NCBI RefSeq assembly: GCF_008632955.1
Contig: NZ_CP043959.1
Location: 3,162,001 to 3,226,000 of the forward strand
Reading direction: 5' to 3'
DNA from: Streptomyces tendae
GTDB lineage: Bacteria; Actinomycetota; Actinomycetes; Streptomycetales; Streptomycetaceae
Length of the DNA stretch: 64,000 nt
Under the pieces are notes generated by a model, which worked only from the letters and a program-made list of their open reading frames with translations, made no database searches and had not been told where the DNA came from. Every line of letters begins with the position of its first letter. Position 1 is the first letter of the stretch. Positions 28,918 through 37,900 of the stretch are shown here, piece by piece. Made by a program: the position numbers and the translations under genes.

Positions 28918-29868
28918 GTGACGAAGACGGTCGAACGGCCGCCCGCCGTGCGGGTCCGGCCGGTGAAGGCGCCGTCCCCGGCAGGGGACCGGAGACGGCG
29001 CCGCCTCACCGACCACCTGCGCGCCTACGGCTTCCTCCTCGGCGGACTGATCTGCTTCGCGCTGTTCTCCTGGTACCCCGCGATCCGCGCCGTCGTGATC
29101 GCCTTCCAGAAGTACACGCCCGGCTCCGACCCCGAATGGGTCGGCACCGCCAACTTCACCCGGGTCTGGCAGGACCCCGAGTTCGCCGCCGCCTGGCGCA
29201 ACACGCTCACCTTCACCGCGCTCGCCCTGCTGATCGGCTTCGCGATCCCCTTCGTGCTCGCCCTCGTGCTCAACGAACTCCGCCACGCCAAGGCGTTCTT
29301 CCGGGTCGTCGTCTACCTGCCGGTGATGATCCCGCCCGTGGTGAGCGCCCTGCTGTGGAAGTGGTTCTACGACCCGGGCGCCGGCCTGGCCAACGAGGCG
29401 CTGCGCTTCCTGCACCTGCCCACCTCGAACTGGTCCAACGGTGCCGACACGGCCCTGGTGTCCCTGGTGATCGTCGCCACCTGGGCCAACATGGGCGGCA
29501 CCGTGCTGATCTACCTCGCCGCACTCCAGTCCATCCCCGGCGAGCTGTACGAGGCCGCCGAACTCGACGGGGCGAACCTGCTCCAGCGTGTCCGGCACGT
29601 CACGGTGCCGCAGACCCGGTTCGTGATCCTCATGCTGATGCTGCTGCAGATCATCGCCACCATGCAGGTGTTCACCGAACCGTTCGTGATCACCGGAGGC
29701 GGCCCGGAGAACGCCACCGTGACCGTCCTCTACCTCATCTACAAGTACGCCTTCCTCTACAACGACTTCGGCGGCGCCTGCGCGCTCAGCGTGATGCTGC
29801 TCGTCCTGCTCGGCGCGTTCTCCGCCGTCTACCTCCGCCTCACCCGATCCGGAGAGGAGGCCGCATGA
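28918..29868 (+). CDS. sugar ABC transporter permease (MalF-like)
   Basis: A 316-residue integral membrane protein with about six hydrophobic segments (for example FLLGGLICFALFSWYPAI and LTFTALALLIGFAIPFVLAL). The EAA loop that contacts the ATPase is EAAELDGANLLQRVRHVTVP. GTG at 28918 lies 3 bases after the binding-protein stop, and the stop overlaps the next permease in ATGA. It pairs with the following MalG-like permease. Confidence 0.93.
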   Translation: MTKTVERPPAVRVRPVKAPSPAGDRRRRRLTDHLRAYGFLLGGLICFALFSWYPAIRAVVIAFQKYTPGSDPEWVGTANFTRVWQDPEFAAAWRNTLTFTALALLIGFAIPFVLALVLNELRHAKAFFRVVVYLPVMIPPVVSALLWKWFYDPGAGLANEALRFLHLPTSNWSNGADTALVSLVIVATWANMGGTVLIYLAALQSIPGELYEAAELDGANLLQRVRHVTVPQTRFVILMLMLLQIIATMQVFTEPFVITGGGPENATVTVLYLIYKYAFLYNDFGGACALSVMLLVLLGAFSAVYLRLTRSGEEAA

Positions 29869-30731
29869 GCGGCGCCACCCGCACCCTGGTCTCCCCGGCC
29901 GTCCTGACCCGCCCGCGCGGCAGGGCCGTCTACTGGACCGTCTTCACCGGAGTCGTCCTGCTGTTCGCGCTGGCGTTCCTGTTCCCCGTGTACTGGATGG
30001 CGACCGGCGCGACGAAGTCGCCGGACGAGGTGGCCCGCACCCCTCCCACCCTCGTCCCCGAGAGCTGGAGCACCGCCGGGTACTCCGACGCCTGGGAGCT
30101 GATGCAGCTGCCCACCCACCTGTGGAACACGGTGGTGCAGGCGGCCGGCGCCTGGGTGTTCCAGCTGGTGTTCTGCACGGCCGCCGCCTACGCGCTGTCC
30201 AAGCTCCGTCCGGCCTTCGGCACCCTGATCCTCGGTGGCATCCTCGCCACGCTGATGGTCCCCGCCCAGGCCCTGGTGGTGCCGAAGTACCTGACCGTCG
30301 CGGACCTCGGCCTGCTCAACGACCCGCTCGCCATCTGGCTGCCGGCCGTCGCCAACGCCTTCAACCTGTATCTGCTCAAGCGGTTCTTCGACCAACTGCC
30401 CAGGGACGTCCTGGAGGCCGCCGAGATCGACGGCGCGGGCAAGCTGCGCACCCTGTGGTCGATCGTGCTGCCCATGTCCCGTCCCGTGCTCGGCGTGGTG
30501 TCGATCTTCGCGCTGGTCGCCGTCTGGCAGGACTTCCTGTGGCCGCTGATGGTGTTCTCCGACACCGACAAGCAGCCCATCAGCGTGGCCCTGGTGCAGC
30601 TGTCGCAGAACATCCAGCTGACCGTGCTGATCGCCGCGATGGTGATCGCCAGCATCCCCATGGTCGCGCTGTTCCTCGTCTTCCAGCGGCACATCATCGC
30701 CGGGATCAGCGCGGGCAGCACCAAGGGCTGA
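29865..30731 (+). CDS. sugar ABC transporter permease (MalG-like)
   Basis: A 288-residue inner-membrane protein. Hydrophobic segments include VVLLFALAFLFPVYWMA and LILGGILATLMVPAQALVV; the EAA loop is LEAAEIDGAGKLRTLWSIVLP. ATG at 29865 follows GGAGAGGAGG and overlaps the previous stop. Together with the MalF-like partner it forms the membrane channel of the importer. No nucleotide-binding subunit is encoded in this operon. Confidence 0.93.
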   Translation: MSGATRTLVSPAVLTRPRGRAVYWTVFTGVVLLFALAFLFPVYWMATGATKSPDEVARTPPTLVPESWSTAGYSDAWELMQLPTHLWNTVVQAAGAWVFQLVFCTAAAYALSKLRPAFGTLILGGILATLMVPAQALVVPKYLTVADLGLLNDPLAIWLPAVANAFNLYLLKRFFDQLPRDVLEAAEIDGAGKLRTLWSIVLPMSRPVLGVVSIFALVAVWQDFLWPLMVFSDTDKQPISVALVQLSQNIQLTVLIAAMVIASIPMVALFLVFQRHIIAGISAGSTKG

Positions 30732-30768
30732 CGCCGCACCCCCGTCCACAGAAGAGAAAGGCACCCAC

Positions 30769-32346
30769 GTGGGACAGCCCACCCCTGCCACCGCCGACGC
30801 CTGGTGGCGCTCCGCCGTCATCTACCAGGTGTACGTCCGCAGCTTCGCCGACGGTGACGGCGACGGCACCGGCGACCTGGCCGGCGTCCGCGCCCGGCTG
30901 CCGTACCTCGCCGAACTGGGCGTCGACGCGCTGTGGTTCAACCCCTGGTACCAGTCCCCGATGAAGGACGGCGGCTACGACGTCGCCGACTACCGTGCGA
31001 TCGACCCCGCCTTCGGCACCCTGGCCGAGGCGGAGAAGCTCATCGCCGAGGCACGGGAACTGGGCATCCGCACCATCATCGACATCGTCCCCAACCACGT
31101 CTCCGACCAGCACCCCTGGTTCCGCGCGGCACTGGCGGGCGGCCCCGAACGGGAACTGTTCCACTTCCGCCCCGGCCGTGGCGCCCACGGCGAACTCCCG
31201 CCCAACGACTGGCAGTCCGAGTTCGGCGGCCCGGCCTGGACCAGGCTGCCCGACGGCGACTGGTACCTGCACCTGTTCGCACCCGAGCAGCCCGACCTCA
31301 ACTGGGCGCACCCCGCCGTCCGCCAGGAGCACGAGGACATCCTGCGCTTCTGGTTCGAGCGGGGCGTGGCAGGCGTCCGCATCGACTCGGCGGCCCTGCT
31401 GGTCAAGGACCCCGAGCTGCCGGACTTCACCGCCGGCCGCGACCCGCACCCATATGTCGACCGCGACGAACTCCACGACGTCTACCGCGCCTGGCGGGCC
31501 GTGGCCGACGAGTACGGCGCCGTCTTCGTCGGCGAGGTCTGGCTCCCCGACACCGAACGCTTCGCCCGCTACCTGCGCCCCGACGAACTGCACACCGCGT
31601 TCAACTTCTCCTTCCTGACCTGCCCGTGGGACGCCGCCCGGCTGCGCGCCTCCATCGACGAGACGCTGGCCGAGCACGCCCCGATCGGCGCCCCCGCCAC
31701 CTGGGTGCTGTGCAACCACGACGTCACCCGCACCGTCACCCGCTACGGCCGCGCCGACACCGGCTTCGACTTCGCCACCAAGGCCTTCGGCACCCCCACC
31801 GACCTGACGCTGGGCACCCGTCGGGCCCGGGCGGCGGCACTGCTCTCCCTGGCCCTGCCCGGCGCGGTCTACGTCTACCAGGGCGAGGAGCTGGGGCTGC
31901 CCGAGGCCGACATTCCGCTCGACCGCATCGAGGACCCCATGCACGCCCGCTCCGGCGGCACCGACCCCGGACGCGACGGATGCAGGGTGCCGCTGCCCTG
32001 GACCGCCGACGCCCCGCACGCCGGGTTCGGCGGCGACCCCTGGCTGCCGCAGCCCGCCGCCTGGCCCGCGTACGCGGCCGACCGGCAGGCCCGCGACCCC
32101 GGCTCCATGCTCAGCCTCTACCGCGAGGCGATCCGCCTGCGGCCCGGGTTCGGCGACGAGCCGCTGACCTGGCTGCCCGCTCCGGACAGCGTGCTCGCCT
32201 TCGCCCGCTCCGACGCCCTGTGCGTCGTCAACCTCTCCGGCCGGTCCGTCGGCCTCCCCGCCCACACCGCGCTGCTCCTGGCCAGCGGCCCGCTCGACAC
32301 CGCAGGGAGGCTGCCCCGCGACACCGCGGTCTGGCTGCGCGCCTGA
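30769..32346 (+). CDS. alpha-glucosidase, glycoside hydrolase family 13
   Basis: A 525-residue GH13 enzyme without a signal peptide, so probably cytoplasmic. Conserved regions are IDIVPNHVSDQHPWF (region I), GVRIDSAALL with the nucleophile Asp (region II), VFVGEVW with the acid/base Glu (region III) and VLCNHDVTR with the transition-state Asp (region IV). GTG at 30769 has GAAAGG 7 bases upstream. Placed after the importer, it would split imported oligosaccharides to glucose. The linkage preference, 1,4, 1,6 or 1,3, cannot be read from sequence; the neighbouring GH87-like protein favours nigero-oligosaccharides. Confidence 0.9.
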   Translation: MGQPTPATADAWWRSAVIYQVYVRSFADGDGDGTGDLAGVRARLPYLAELGVDALWFNPWYQSPMKDGGYDVADYRAIDPAFGTLAEAEKLIAEARELGIRTIIDIVPNHVSDQHPWFRAALAGGPERELFHFRPGRGAHGELPPNDWQSEFGGPAWTRLPDGDWYLHLFAPEQPDLNWAHPAVRQEHEDILRFWFERGVAGVRIDSAALLVKDPELPDFTAGRDPHPYVDRDELHDVYRAWRAVADEYGAVFVGEVWLPDTERFARYLRPDELHTAFNFSFLTCPWDAARLRASIDETLAEHAPIGAPATWVLCNHDVTRTVTRYGRADTGFDFATKAFGTPTDLTLGTRRARAAALLSLALPGAVYVYQGEELGLPEADIPLDRIEDPMHARSGGTDPGRDGCRVPLPWTADAPHAGFGGDPWLPQPAAWPAYAADRQARDPGSMLSLYREAIRLRPGFGDEPLTWLPAPDSVLAFARSDALCVVNLSGRSVGLPAHTALLLASGPLDTAGRLPRDTAVWLRA

Positions 32347-32394
32347 ACCGCGCCCCGTCTGTTCCCCCGCCCCCACCACGAAGGGACCAGCACC

Positions 32395-34557
32395 ATGACC
32401 ACCCCCACCGTCAGAAGCGTGTCGGCCGCGGGCACGGCCGTCGTCCTAGCCGCCGGCCTGCTCGTCGCCCTCGCCCCGGCGCCCGCCCACGCCGCGGCCG
32501 GCGCCACCCTCCCGTTTACCTCCGTCGAGGCCGAGTCCGCCACCGGAACCGGGACCCGCATCGGCCCCGACCACACCCAGGGCACGCTCGCCTCCGAGGC
32601 CTCGGGCCGCCAGGCGGTGCGGCTGAACCCGGGCCAACGCGTGGAGTTCCCCGTGCCGCGCGCCGCCAACGCCGTGACCGTGGCCTACAGCGTGCCCGAC
32701 GGCCAGTCCGGATCCCTGGCCGTGTACGTCGACGGGCAACGGCTCGACCGCACCCTCCCGGTGACCTCCAAGTACTCCTACGTCGACACCCCGTGGATCC
32801 CGGGCGCCCGGACCCACCACCTCTACGCCAACGCGCGGATGCTGCTCGGCCGGGACGTCCGGGCCGGTGCCACCGTCGCCTTCCAGGCCACGAACGTCCC
32901 TGTCACCGTGGACGTGGCCGACTTCGAGCAGGCGCCCGGCGCCGCTTCCCGCCCCGCAGGCTCCGTCTCCGTGACCGACAAGGGCGCCGACCCGACCGGG
33001 CGGGGCGACTCCACCCAGGCGTTCCGCGAGGCCGTCGCCGCCGCGCAGGGCGGGACGGTGTGGATCCCGCCGGGCGAGTACCGGCTGACCTCCTCCCTGA
33101 GCGGCATCCAGAACGTCACCCTCCAGGGCGCCGGCCACTGGCACTCGATCGTGCGCACCTCCCGCTTCGTCGACCAGGGCTCCTCGGCCGGGAACGTCCA
33201 CATCAAGGACTTCGCGGTCATCGGCGAGGTCACCGAACGCGTCGACTCCAGCCCCGACAACTTCGTCAACGGCTCGCTCGGCCCGAACTCCACCGTCTCC
33301 GGCATGTGGCTCCAGCACCTCAAGGTGGGCCTCTGGCTGACCGGGAACAACGACAACCTGGTCGTCGAGAACAACCGCTTCCTCGACATGACCGCCGACG
33401 GCCTCAACCTCAACGGCAACGCCCGCGGGGTGCGGGTCCGCAACAACTTCCTGCGCAACCAGGGCGACGACGCCCTCGCCATGTGGTCGCTCAACGCGCC
33501 GGACGTCGACAGCAGCTTCGAGAACAACACGATCACCCAGCCGAACCTCGCCAACGGCATCGCGATCTACGGCGGCACCGACATCACCGTCCGCGGCAAC
33601 CTGATCTCCGACACCAACGCCCTCGGCAGCGGCATCGCGATCTCCAACCAGAAGTTCCTCGACCCGTTCCACCCGCTGTCCGGCACCATCACCGTCGACG
33701 GCAACACCCTGGTGCGCACCGGCGCCATGAACCCCAACTGGAACCATCCGATGGGCGCCCTGCGTGTCGACTCCTACGACAGCGCCGTCGACGCCCAGGT
33801 ACGGATCACGAACACCACGATCACCGACAGCCCGTACAGCGCCTTCGAGTTCGTCTCCGGCGGGGGACGCGGCCTCGCCGCCCGGAACATCACCGTCGAC
33901 GGCGCCACCGTGAACCGGGTGGGGACCGTCGTCGTGCAGGCGGAGACGCAGGGCGCGGCCACCTTCCGGAACGTCACCGCGACCGGCGTCGGCTCGGCCG
34001 GGATCTACAACTGCCCCTACCCGGCCGGTTCCGGCACCTTCACCGTCACCGACGGCGGCGGCAACTCCGGCTGGAGCAGCACCTGGTCGGACTGCGCGAG
34101 CTGGCCGCAGCCCGGCGAGCAGAACCCTCAGCCCGACCCGGACCGCAACCTTGCCCTGGGCCGCCCGGCGACCGCCACCGGCTCCCAGGACGTGTACACC
34201 CCCGGCAAGGCGGTCGACGGCGATCCGAACACGTACTGGGAGTCCGCCAACCACGCCTTCCCGCAGTCCCTGACGATCGATCTCGGCGCCGCCCGGACCG
34301 TGCGCCGGGTGGTGCTGAAGCTGCCGCCGCAGGCCGCGTGGCAGGCCCGCACCCAGACCCTGTCCGTGCAGGGCAGCACCGACGGCTCCGCGTACACGAC
34401 GCTGGCCGCCGCGCGGGAGCACCGCTTCGATCCGGCGACCGGCAACACGGTGACCATCCCGGTCGAGGGCACACCGCGCCATCTGCGGCTGCACGTCACC
34501 GGCAACACCGGCTGGCCGGCCGCCCAGTTCAGTGAGGTGGAGGTGTACGGGTCTTAA
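32395..34557 (+). CDS. secreted GH87-like alpha-1,3-glucanase (mycodextranase/mutanase) with carbohydrate-binding modules
   Basis: A 720-residue secreted protein. The signal peptide ends near APAHAAAG (about residue 35). A CBM35/6-like module (about 40-185) precedes a pectate-lyase-type parallel beta-helix (about 195-590), starting VSVTDKGADPTGRGDSTQAF and WIPPGEYRLTS. The helix carries DGLNLNGNARGVRVRNN and NQGDDALAMWS near residue 357; the GDDA-x-MWS form is typical of GH87 mycodextranases and alpha-1,3-glucanases. The C-terminus (about 595-720) is an F5/8 type C (CBM32-like) module, NLALGRPATATG..DGDPNTYWES. ATG at 32395 follows GAAGGGA. It would release oligosaccharides from fungal or bacterial alpha-1,3-glucan for the importer. 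The GH87 call is from motif recall. Confidence 0.78.
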   Translation: MTTPTVRSVSAAGTAVVLAAGLLVALAPAPAHAAAGATLPFTSVEAESATGTGTRIGPDHTQGTLASEASGRQAVRLNPGQRVEFPVPRAANAVTVAYSVPDGQSGSLAVYVDGQRLDRTLPVTSKYSYVDTPWIPGARTHHLYANARMLLGRDVRAGATVAFQATNVPVTVDVADFEQAPGAASRPAGSVSVTDKGADPTGRGDSTQAFREAVAAAQGGTVWIPPGEYRLTSSLSGIQNVTLQGAGHWHSIVRTSRFVDQGSSAGNVHIKDFAVIGEVTERVDSSPDNFVNGSLGPNSTVSGMWLQHLKVGLWLTGNNDNLVVENNRFLDMTADGLNLNGNARGVRVRNNFLRNQGDDALAMWSLNAPDVDSSFENNTITQPNLANGIAIYGGTDITVRGNLISDTNALGSGIAISNQKFLDPFHPLSGTITVDGNTLVRTGAMNPNWNHPMGALRVDSYDSAVDAQVRITNTTITDSPYSAFEFVSGGGRGLAARNITVDGATVNRVGTVVVQAETQGAATFRNVTATGVGSAGIYNCPYPAGSGTFTVTDGGGNSGWSSTWSDCASWPQPGEQNPQPDPDRNLALGRPATATGSQDVYTPGKAVDGDPNTYWESANHAFPQSLTIDLGAARTVRRVVLKLPPQAAWQARTQTLSVQGSTDGSAYTTLAAAREHRFDPATGNTVTIPVEGTPRHLRLHVTGNTGWPAAQFSEVEVYGS

Positions 34558-34558
34558 G

Positions 34559-34600
34559 GGACCGGACCGGACCGGACCGGACCGGACCGGACCGGACCGG
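34559..34600. repeat. (ACCGG)8 pentanucleotide tandem repeat
   Basis: Eight perfect copies of ACCGG run from 34561 to 34600, with GG before them, starting just after the GH87-like gene stop. A short-unit array of this kind is prone to copy-number change. It lies between the GH87-like gene and the convergent permease gene. Confidence 0.9.
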
Positions 34601-34616
34601 CGCGGCGCGGGCGGGG

Positions 34617-35528
34617 TCAGCGGCTGACCAGCAGCCCCCGCCCGCGCAGCACCCGCCGCTCCAGCGGGCTGAAGATCAGCAGGTCGACGGCGATGCCGAC
34701 GAGCAGGATCAGCAGGATGGCAAGGAACACCTGCGGCATGCTGCTGTTGTTGCGCCCGTTCTCCAGCAACTGCCCGAGACCGACGCCGAGATCGGGGGAG
34801 GAGGCGATGATCTCGGCGGCCATCAGCGAGCGCCAGGAGAACGCCCAGCCCTGCTTGAGTCCGGCCAGGTAGCCGGGGAGCGCGGCGGGCATCACGATGT
34901 ACCGGGCCCCGCGCAGGCCGGTCGCGCCCAGGGTGCGACCGGCGCGCAGGAACAGCGGCGGGATCTGGTCGATGCCCGCCACCAGGCCGTTGGCGATGGA
35001 CGGGACGGCGCCGAGCAGGATGACGGCGAACATCATCGAGTCGTTCAGGCCCAGCCAGATCACCGCCGGCGGCACCCAGGCGACCGAGGGCAGCGACTGC
35101 AGTCCCGACAGGATCGGGCCGATGGCCGCCCGGACGAAGCTCACCCGGGCCACCAGCAGCCCGAGCGGGGTGCCGATGGCGAGCGCCAGCAGGAAGCCGA
35201 GCAGGCCGCGTGAGACGGACGTCCAGATGTAGTCGAGCAGCTTCCCCTGCAGCCAGGCGGTGCGCAGCTCGGCCCACACGTCGGACGGGGAGGCGAGCTT
35301 GTACGCGGGCGCGACCTCCGCCCACACGAGGATCTGCCACACCACCAGCACCAGGAGGACGGCGGTGACCGGCGGCAGCACCTTGCGGAGCAGGGTCTGG
35401 CTCAGCGGTGTGCGGACGGTCCGCGCGGAGTCCAGCGCGTCGAGACCGGCCTCCAGACCCGCGAGGTCGTCCGGGTCCTGGGGCGCGGCGGCGTCCTGGG
35501 TGAGGCCGGTCTTCTCAGTGCTGGCCAT
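34617..35528 (-). CDS. ssuC: sulfonate/nitrate-type ABC transporter permease (SsuC-like)
   Basis: A 303-residue inner-membrane protein. Hydrophobic segments include VLPPVTAVLLVLVVWQILVW and MFAVILLGAVPSIANGLVAG, and the loop LRAGRTLGATGLRGARYIVMPAALP contacts the ATPase. It is the permease of an SsuABC/TauABC-type importer. ATG at 35528 follows GGGGAGAT, and the start overlaps the end of the ATPase gene by 14 bases. A start at 35546 is possible but lacks a ribosome site. Its partners are the ATPase and lipoprotein genes directly upstream. Given the sulfur genes around it, sulfonates are the most likely substrate. Confidence 0.87.
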   Translation of the reverse strand: MASTEKTGLTQDAAAPQDPDDLAGLEAGLDALDSARTVRTPLSQTLLRKVLPPVTAVLLVLVVWQILVWAEVAPAYKLASPSDVWAELRTAWLQGKLLDYIWTSVSRGLLGFLLALAIGTPLGLLVARVSFVRAAIGPILSGLQSLPSVAWVPPAVIWLGLNDSMMFAVILLGAVPSIANGLVAGIDQIPPLFLRAGRTLGATGLRGARYIVMPAALPGYLAGLKQGWAFSWRSLMAAEIIASSPDLGVGLGQLLENGRNNSSMPQVFLAILLILLVGIAVDLLIFSPLERRVLRGRGLLVSR

Positions 35529-36312
35529 GGCGGCGGATCTCCCCACGCAGTTCTTCGGTGATCTCGGCGGACAGCTCGGCGACGGCGCCGTCCTCGAGGC
35601 GGCGCGGCTGCGGCAGGTCCACCGTCCACTGCCGGGCGACGCGGCCCGGCCGCGACGACAGCAGCACGACGCGCTGGGCGAGCCGGACCGCCTCGCGCAC
35701 GTTGTGGGTGACGAACAGCACCGACAGGCCCGTCTCGCGCCAGATGCGGGTGAGTTCTGCGTGCAGGACGTCCCGGGTGATGGCGTCGAGCGCGGCGAAC
35801 GGCTCGTCCATCAGCAGCAGCCGGCTGTCCTGGGCGAGCGCGCGGGCCAGTGCCACGCGCTGCCGCATGCCGCCGGACAACTCGTGCACCCGCTTGCCGT
35901 GCGCGTCCTTCAGGCGCACCAGTTCCAGCAGCCGCTCCGCCTCCTGACGACGCTCCGGCTTGCCCACCCCGCGCAGTTTCAGGGCGAGTTCGATGTTCTT
36001 GCCCGCGGTCAGCCACGGGAACAGGGCGTGTTCCTGGAACATCAGGGCCGGCCTGCCGTCGGTGCCGATGGTGCCGGCGGACGGCAGGTCCAGTCCCGCG
36101 ACCAGGTTGAGCAGGGTGGACTTGCCGCAGCCGGAGGCACCCAGGAGGGTGACGAACTCGCCGGGTGCGACATCGAGGGTGATGTCGTCCAGGACGAGCT
36201 GCCGTCCGCCCGGCGCGCCCGGTGCGGGAAAGGACTTCGAGACGTGCTCGACCCGTGCGGCATACCGCGCCGTCCCGGTGTCCGCGGCCGTCCCGGCCAT
36301 CGTGGTGGCCAT
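35515..36312 (-). CDS. ssuB: sulfonate-type ABC transporter ATP-binding protein (SsuB-like)
   Basis: A 265-residue ATPase with Walker A GASGCGKST, signature LSGGMRQRVALARAL, Walker B LLLMDEPFAALD and the switch histidine in VLFVTHNVREAV. It belongs to the SsuB/TauB/NrtD group. ATG at 36312 (MATTMAGTAADTG) follows AGGAGGTGACGACC and lies 38 bases after the lipoprotein stop. The frame is open to 36639, inside the lipoprotein gene, which is not real coding. It energises uptake with the SsuC-like permease. Confidence 0.9.
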   Translation of the reverse strand: MATTMAGTAADTGTARYAARVEHVSKSFPAPGAPGGRQLVLDDITLDVAPGEFVTLLGASGCGKSTLLNLVAGLDLPSAGTIGTDGRPALMFQEHALFPWLTAGKNIELALKLRGVGKPERRQEAERLLELVRLKDAHGKRVHELSGGMRQRVALARALAQDSRLLLMDEPFAALDAITRDVLHAELTRIWRETGLSVLFVTHNVREAVRLAQRVVLLSSRPGRVARQWTVDLPQPRRLEDGAVAELSAEITEELRGEIRRHGQH

Positions 36313-36350
36313 GGTCGTCACCTCCTGGGGTCTCGTCGGGTGCGGAGTCG

Positions 36351-37457
36351 TCAGCGGACGCCGAGCCCGGCGTCGTCGACCGCGGGCTTGCCCTCGGCCT
36401 TGAGGACCCTGTTCAGCGGCGCGAGGTCGTAGATGCCCTTCAGGTCGGGCTTCTCCAGCAGACCGGCCGACACCGCGTGCTCCGCCTGGGCGTCGAGGGT
36501 CGAGGCCAGCGGGTCGTCGAGGAAGGCGATGGACTTCCACGCCGGGTCGATCACCTCGGCCGGCAGGGCCTTGCCGGACAGCTTCTCGAGCGCCTTGTTC
36601 GCGGAGGCCTTGGCCCGGTCCGGGTCGGCGTTGATCCACTCGTTGGTCTTCACCGAGCCGCGCAGCACGGCCTCGACGACGTCCGGGTGCTCCTTCAGGA
36701 AGCTCTGCGACACGATGATGTTGGTGATCACGAACTTCTTGTCCGGCCAGATGTCGGACTCGTCGAGCAGCACCTTCGCGCCGTCCGCGACGAGCTTGGA
36801 CGCGGTGGGCTCGGGGACCCAGGCCCCGTCGACGGAGCCGGACCTGTAGGCGTCCGGGGTGATCTTGTTGTCGCTGCGGACGACGGAGACGTCACCCTTG
36901 CCGCTCTGCGCGTCGACCTTCCAGCCCTTCTCGGCGATCCAGTGCAGGAACGCCACGTCCTGGGTGTTGCCGAGCTGCGGGGTGGCGATCTTCTTGCCCT
37001 TGAGGTCGTCCAGGGTCTTGATCTTGTCCGGGTTCACCACGAGCTTCACGCCGCCGGACGCGGAACCGCTGATGATGCGCAGGTTCTTGCCCTGGGACTT
37101 GGTGTACCCGTTGATGGACGGCGAGGGGCCGATCCAGCCGATGTCGATGGACCCGGCGTTCAGCGCCTCGATCTCGGACGGCCCGGCGTTGAACGTCGAC
37201 GCCTTGATCTTGGTGCCGCCCAGTTCCTTCTGCAGCAGGCCCTCCTGGACGCCGACCAGGGCGGTGGCGTGTGTGAGGTTGGGGAAGTAGCCGATCTTCA
37301 CCTCGGAGGCGGACAGCTTCTCGGCGCCGGCCGCGACCTCCGCCTTCGGTGCGTCGTCCTCGGCGTCGGATCCGTAGCCGCAGGCGGTGAGCAGGAGCGG
37401 GAGGGCCGTCATGGCGGCGACGGTGCGCAGGATGGTGAGCGGTCGTGCGGCAGACAC
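36351..37457 (-). CDS. ssuA: aliphatic sulfonate-binding lipoprotein (SsuA-like)
   Basis: A 368-residue substrate-binding lipoprotein. The lipobox is LLTAC (Cys at about 26) in LPLLLTACGYGSD. The mature part begins KIGYFPNLTHATALVGVQEG and contains AGSIDIGWIGPSPSINGY and DGAWVPEPTASKLV, typical of the SsuA/NrtA/TauA fold. GTG at 37457 follows GAGAGG. Between it and the leader peptide (stop at 37647) lie 189 bases with possible hairpins, where attenuation could act. It starts the ssuABC operon under leader A and the first CCTA-N9-TAGG box. Confidence 0.9.
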   Translation of the reverse strand: MSAARPLTILRTVAAMTALPLLLTACGYGSDAEDDAPKAEVAAGAEKLSASEVKIGYFPNLTHATALVGVQEGLLQKELGGTKIKASTFNAGPSEIEALNAGSIDIGWIGPSPSINGYTKSQGKNLRIISGSASGGVKLVVNPDKIKTLDDLKGKKIATPQLGNTQDVAFLHWIAEKGWKVDAQSGKGDVSVVRSDNKITPDAYRSGSVDGAWVPEPTASKLVADGAKVLLDESDIWPDKKFVITNIIVSQSFLKEHPDVVEAVLRGSVKTNEWINADPDRAKASANKALEKLSGKALPAEVIDPAWKSIAFLDDPLASTLDAQAEHAVSAGLLEKPDLKGIYDLAPLNRVLKAEGKPAVDDAGLGVR

Positions 37458-37546
37458 GGAGGTGTCCTCTCGGAGAAAGAAGGATCGGGACGATGCCGGC
37501 GTACGGGCTGAGCCCAGGGGCGTGCGCCCGCGCGACCGTCGGGCCG

Positions 37547-37566
37547 GCCTCCGGACGGAGGGAGGC
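37547..37566 (-). other. hairpin in the leader between leader peptide A and ssuA
   Basis: GCCTCC (37547-37552) pairs with GGAGGC (37561-37566) across an 8-base loop, in the 189-base space after the leader peptide. It is a candidate part of an attenuator, but no alternative fold or U-run is obvious. Weak evidence. Confidence 0.3.
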
Positions 37567-37646
37567 GGCCGCGGCGTCGGTGCGCAGGTGCGGGAACGGG
37601 GGCGGGCGGAGGCGGAGCCGGTCGCGGCTGCGGTACCGGCGCGGCC

Positions 37647-37748
37647 TCAGGCCCGCTGACAGAGGGCGCTGGACGTGCGGCCGAAGTCGATGTGGCGGCG
37701 GGAGGTCAGCAGGAGCAGCGCGACGACGGCGTACGGACGCGTGGTCAT
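37647..37748 (-). CDS. leader peptide A, cysteine-containing, upstream of ssuABC
   Basis: A 33-residue ORF too short for ordinary gene calling, starting MTTRPYAVVALLLLTSRRH and ending with the core RRHIDFGRTSSALC then QRA. AGGGGGAGG lies 3 bases before the ATG. Short ORFs with this RRHxDFGRxxSAxC core are known upstream of sulfur genes in Streptomyces and are annotated as putative leader peptides; cysteine codons near the end suggest translation-coupled sensing of cysteine, as reported for mycobacterial upstream ORFs. It shares the core with three other ORFs here (41169-41261, 41455-41538, 43154-43303). Confidence 0.8.
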   Translation of the reverse strand: MTTRPYAVVALLLLTSRRHIDFGRTSSALCQRA

Positions 37749-37774
37749 GGCCTCCCCCTGTGAACCCTAGTTTT

Positions 37775-37791
37775 CCTACCTGGCTGATAGG
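37775..37791. promoter_or_regulatory. box A, inverted repeat CCTA-N9-TAGG
   Basis: CCTACCTGGCTGATAGG (plus strand) lies 26 bases upstream of the leader A start, near the expected promoter, and 109 bases after the Rrf2 gene stop. A second CCTA is at 37766-37769. The same 17-bp geometry occurs at 41296-41312 and 43125-43141. Probable operator; the adjacent Rrf2 protein is the best candidate to bind it. Confidence 0.65.
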
Positions 37792-37900
37792 GATCGTGGC
37801 AGAAAGCAGCCCTCACCCCAAGAGGCAGCTCATATGATGGACGCCGCCTTCTCGCATGGTGAGAAACGCCTGGTCGGGCGGCTGGATCAGGATGGCTGGA

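Noticed and set aside
27556..29598. 680-residue open frame on the minus strand
   Set aside because: It is antisense to the sugar-binding lipoprotein and permease genes, with no ribosome site or recognisable motif.
30933..34535. 1200-residue open frame across the GH13 and GH87-like genes
   Set aside because: It is an out-of-frame shadow rich in Arg, Pro and His; the true frames carry catalytic motifs.
32446..35340. 964-residue open frame on the minus strand
   Set aside because: It is antisense to the GH87-like gene and out of frame with the permease gene.
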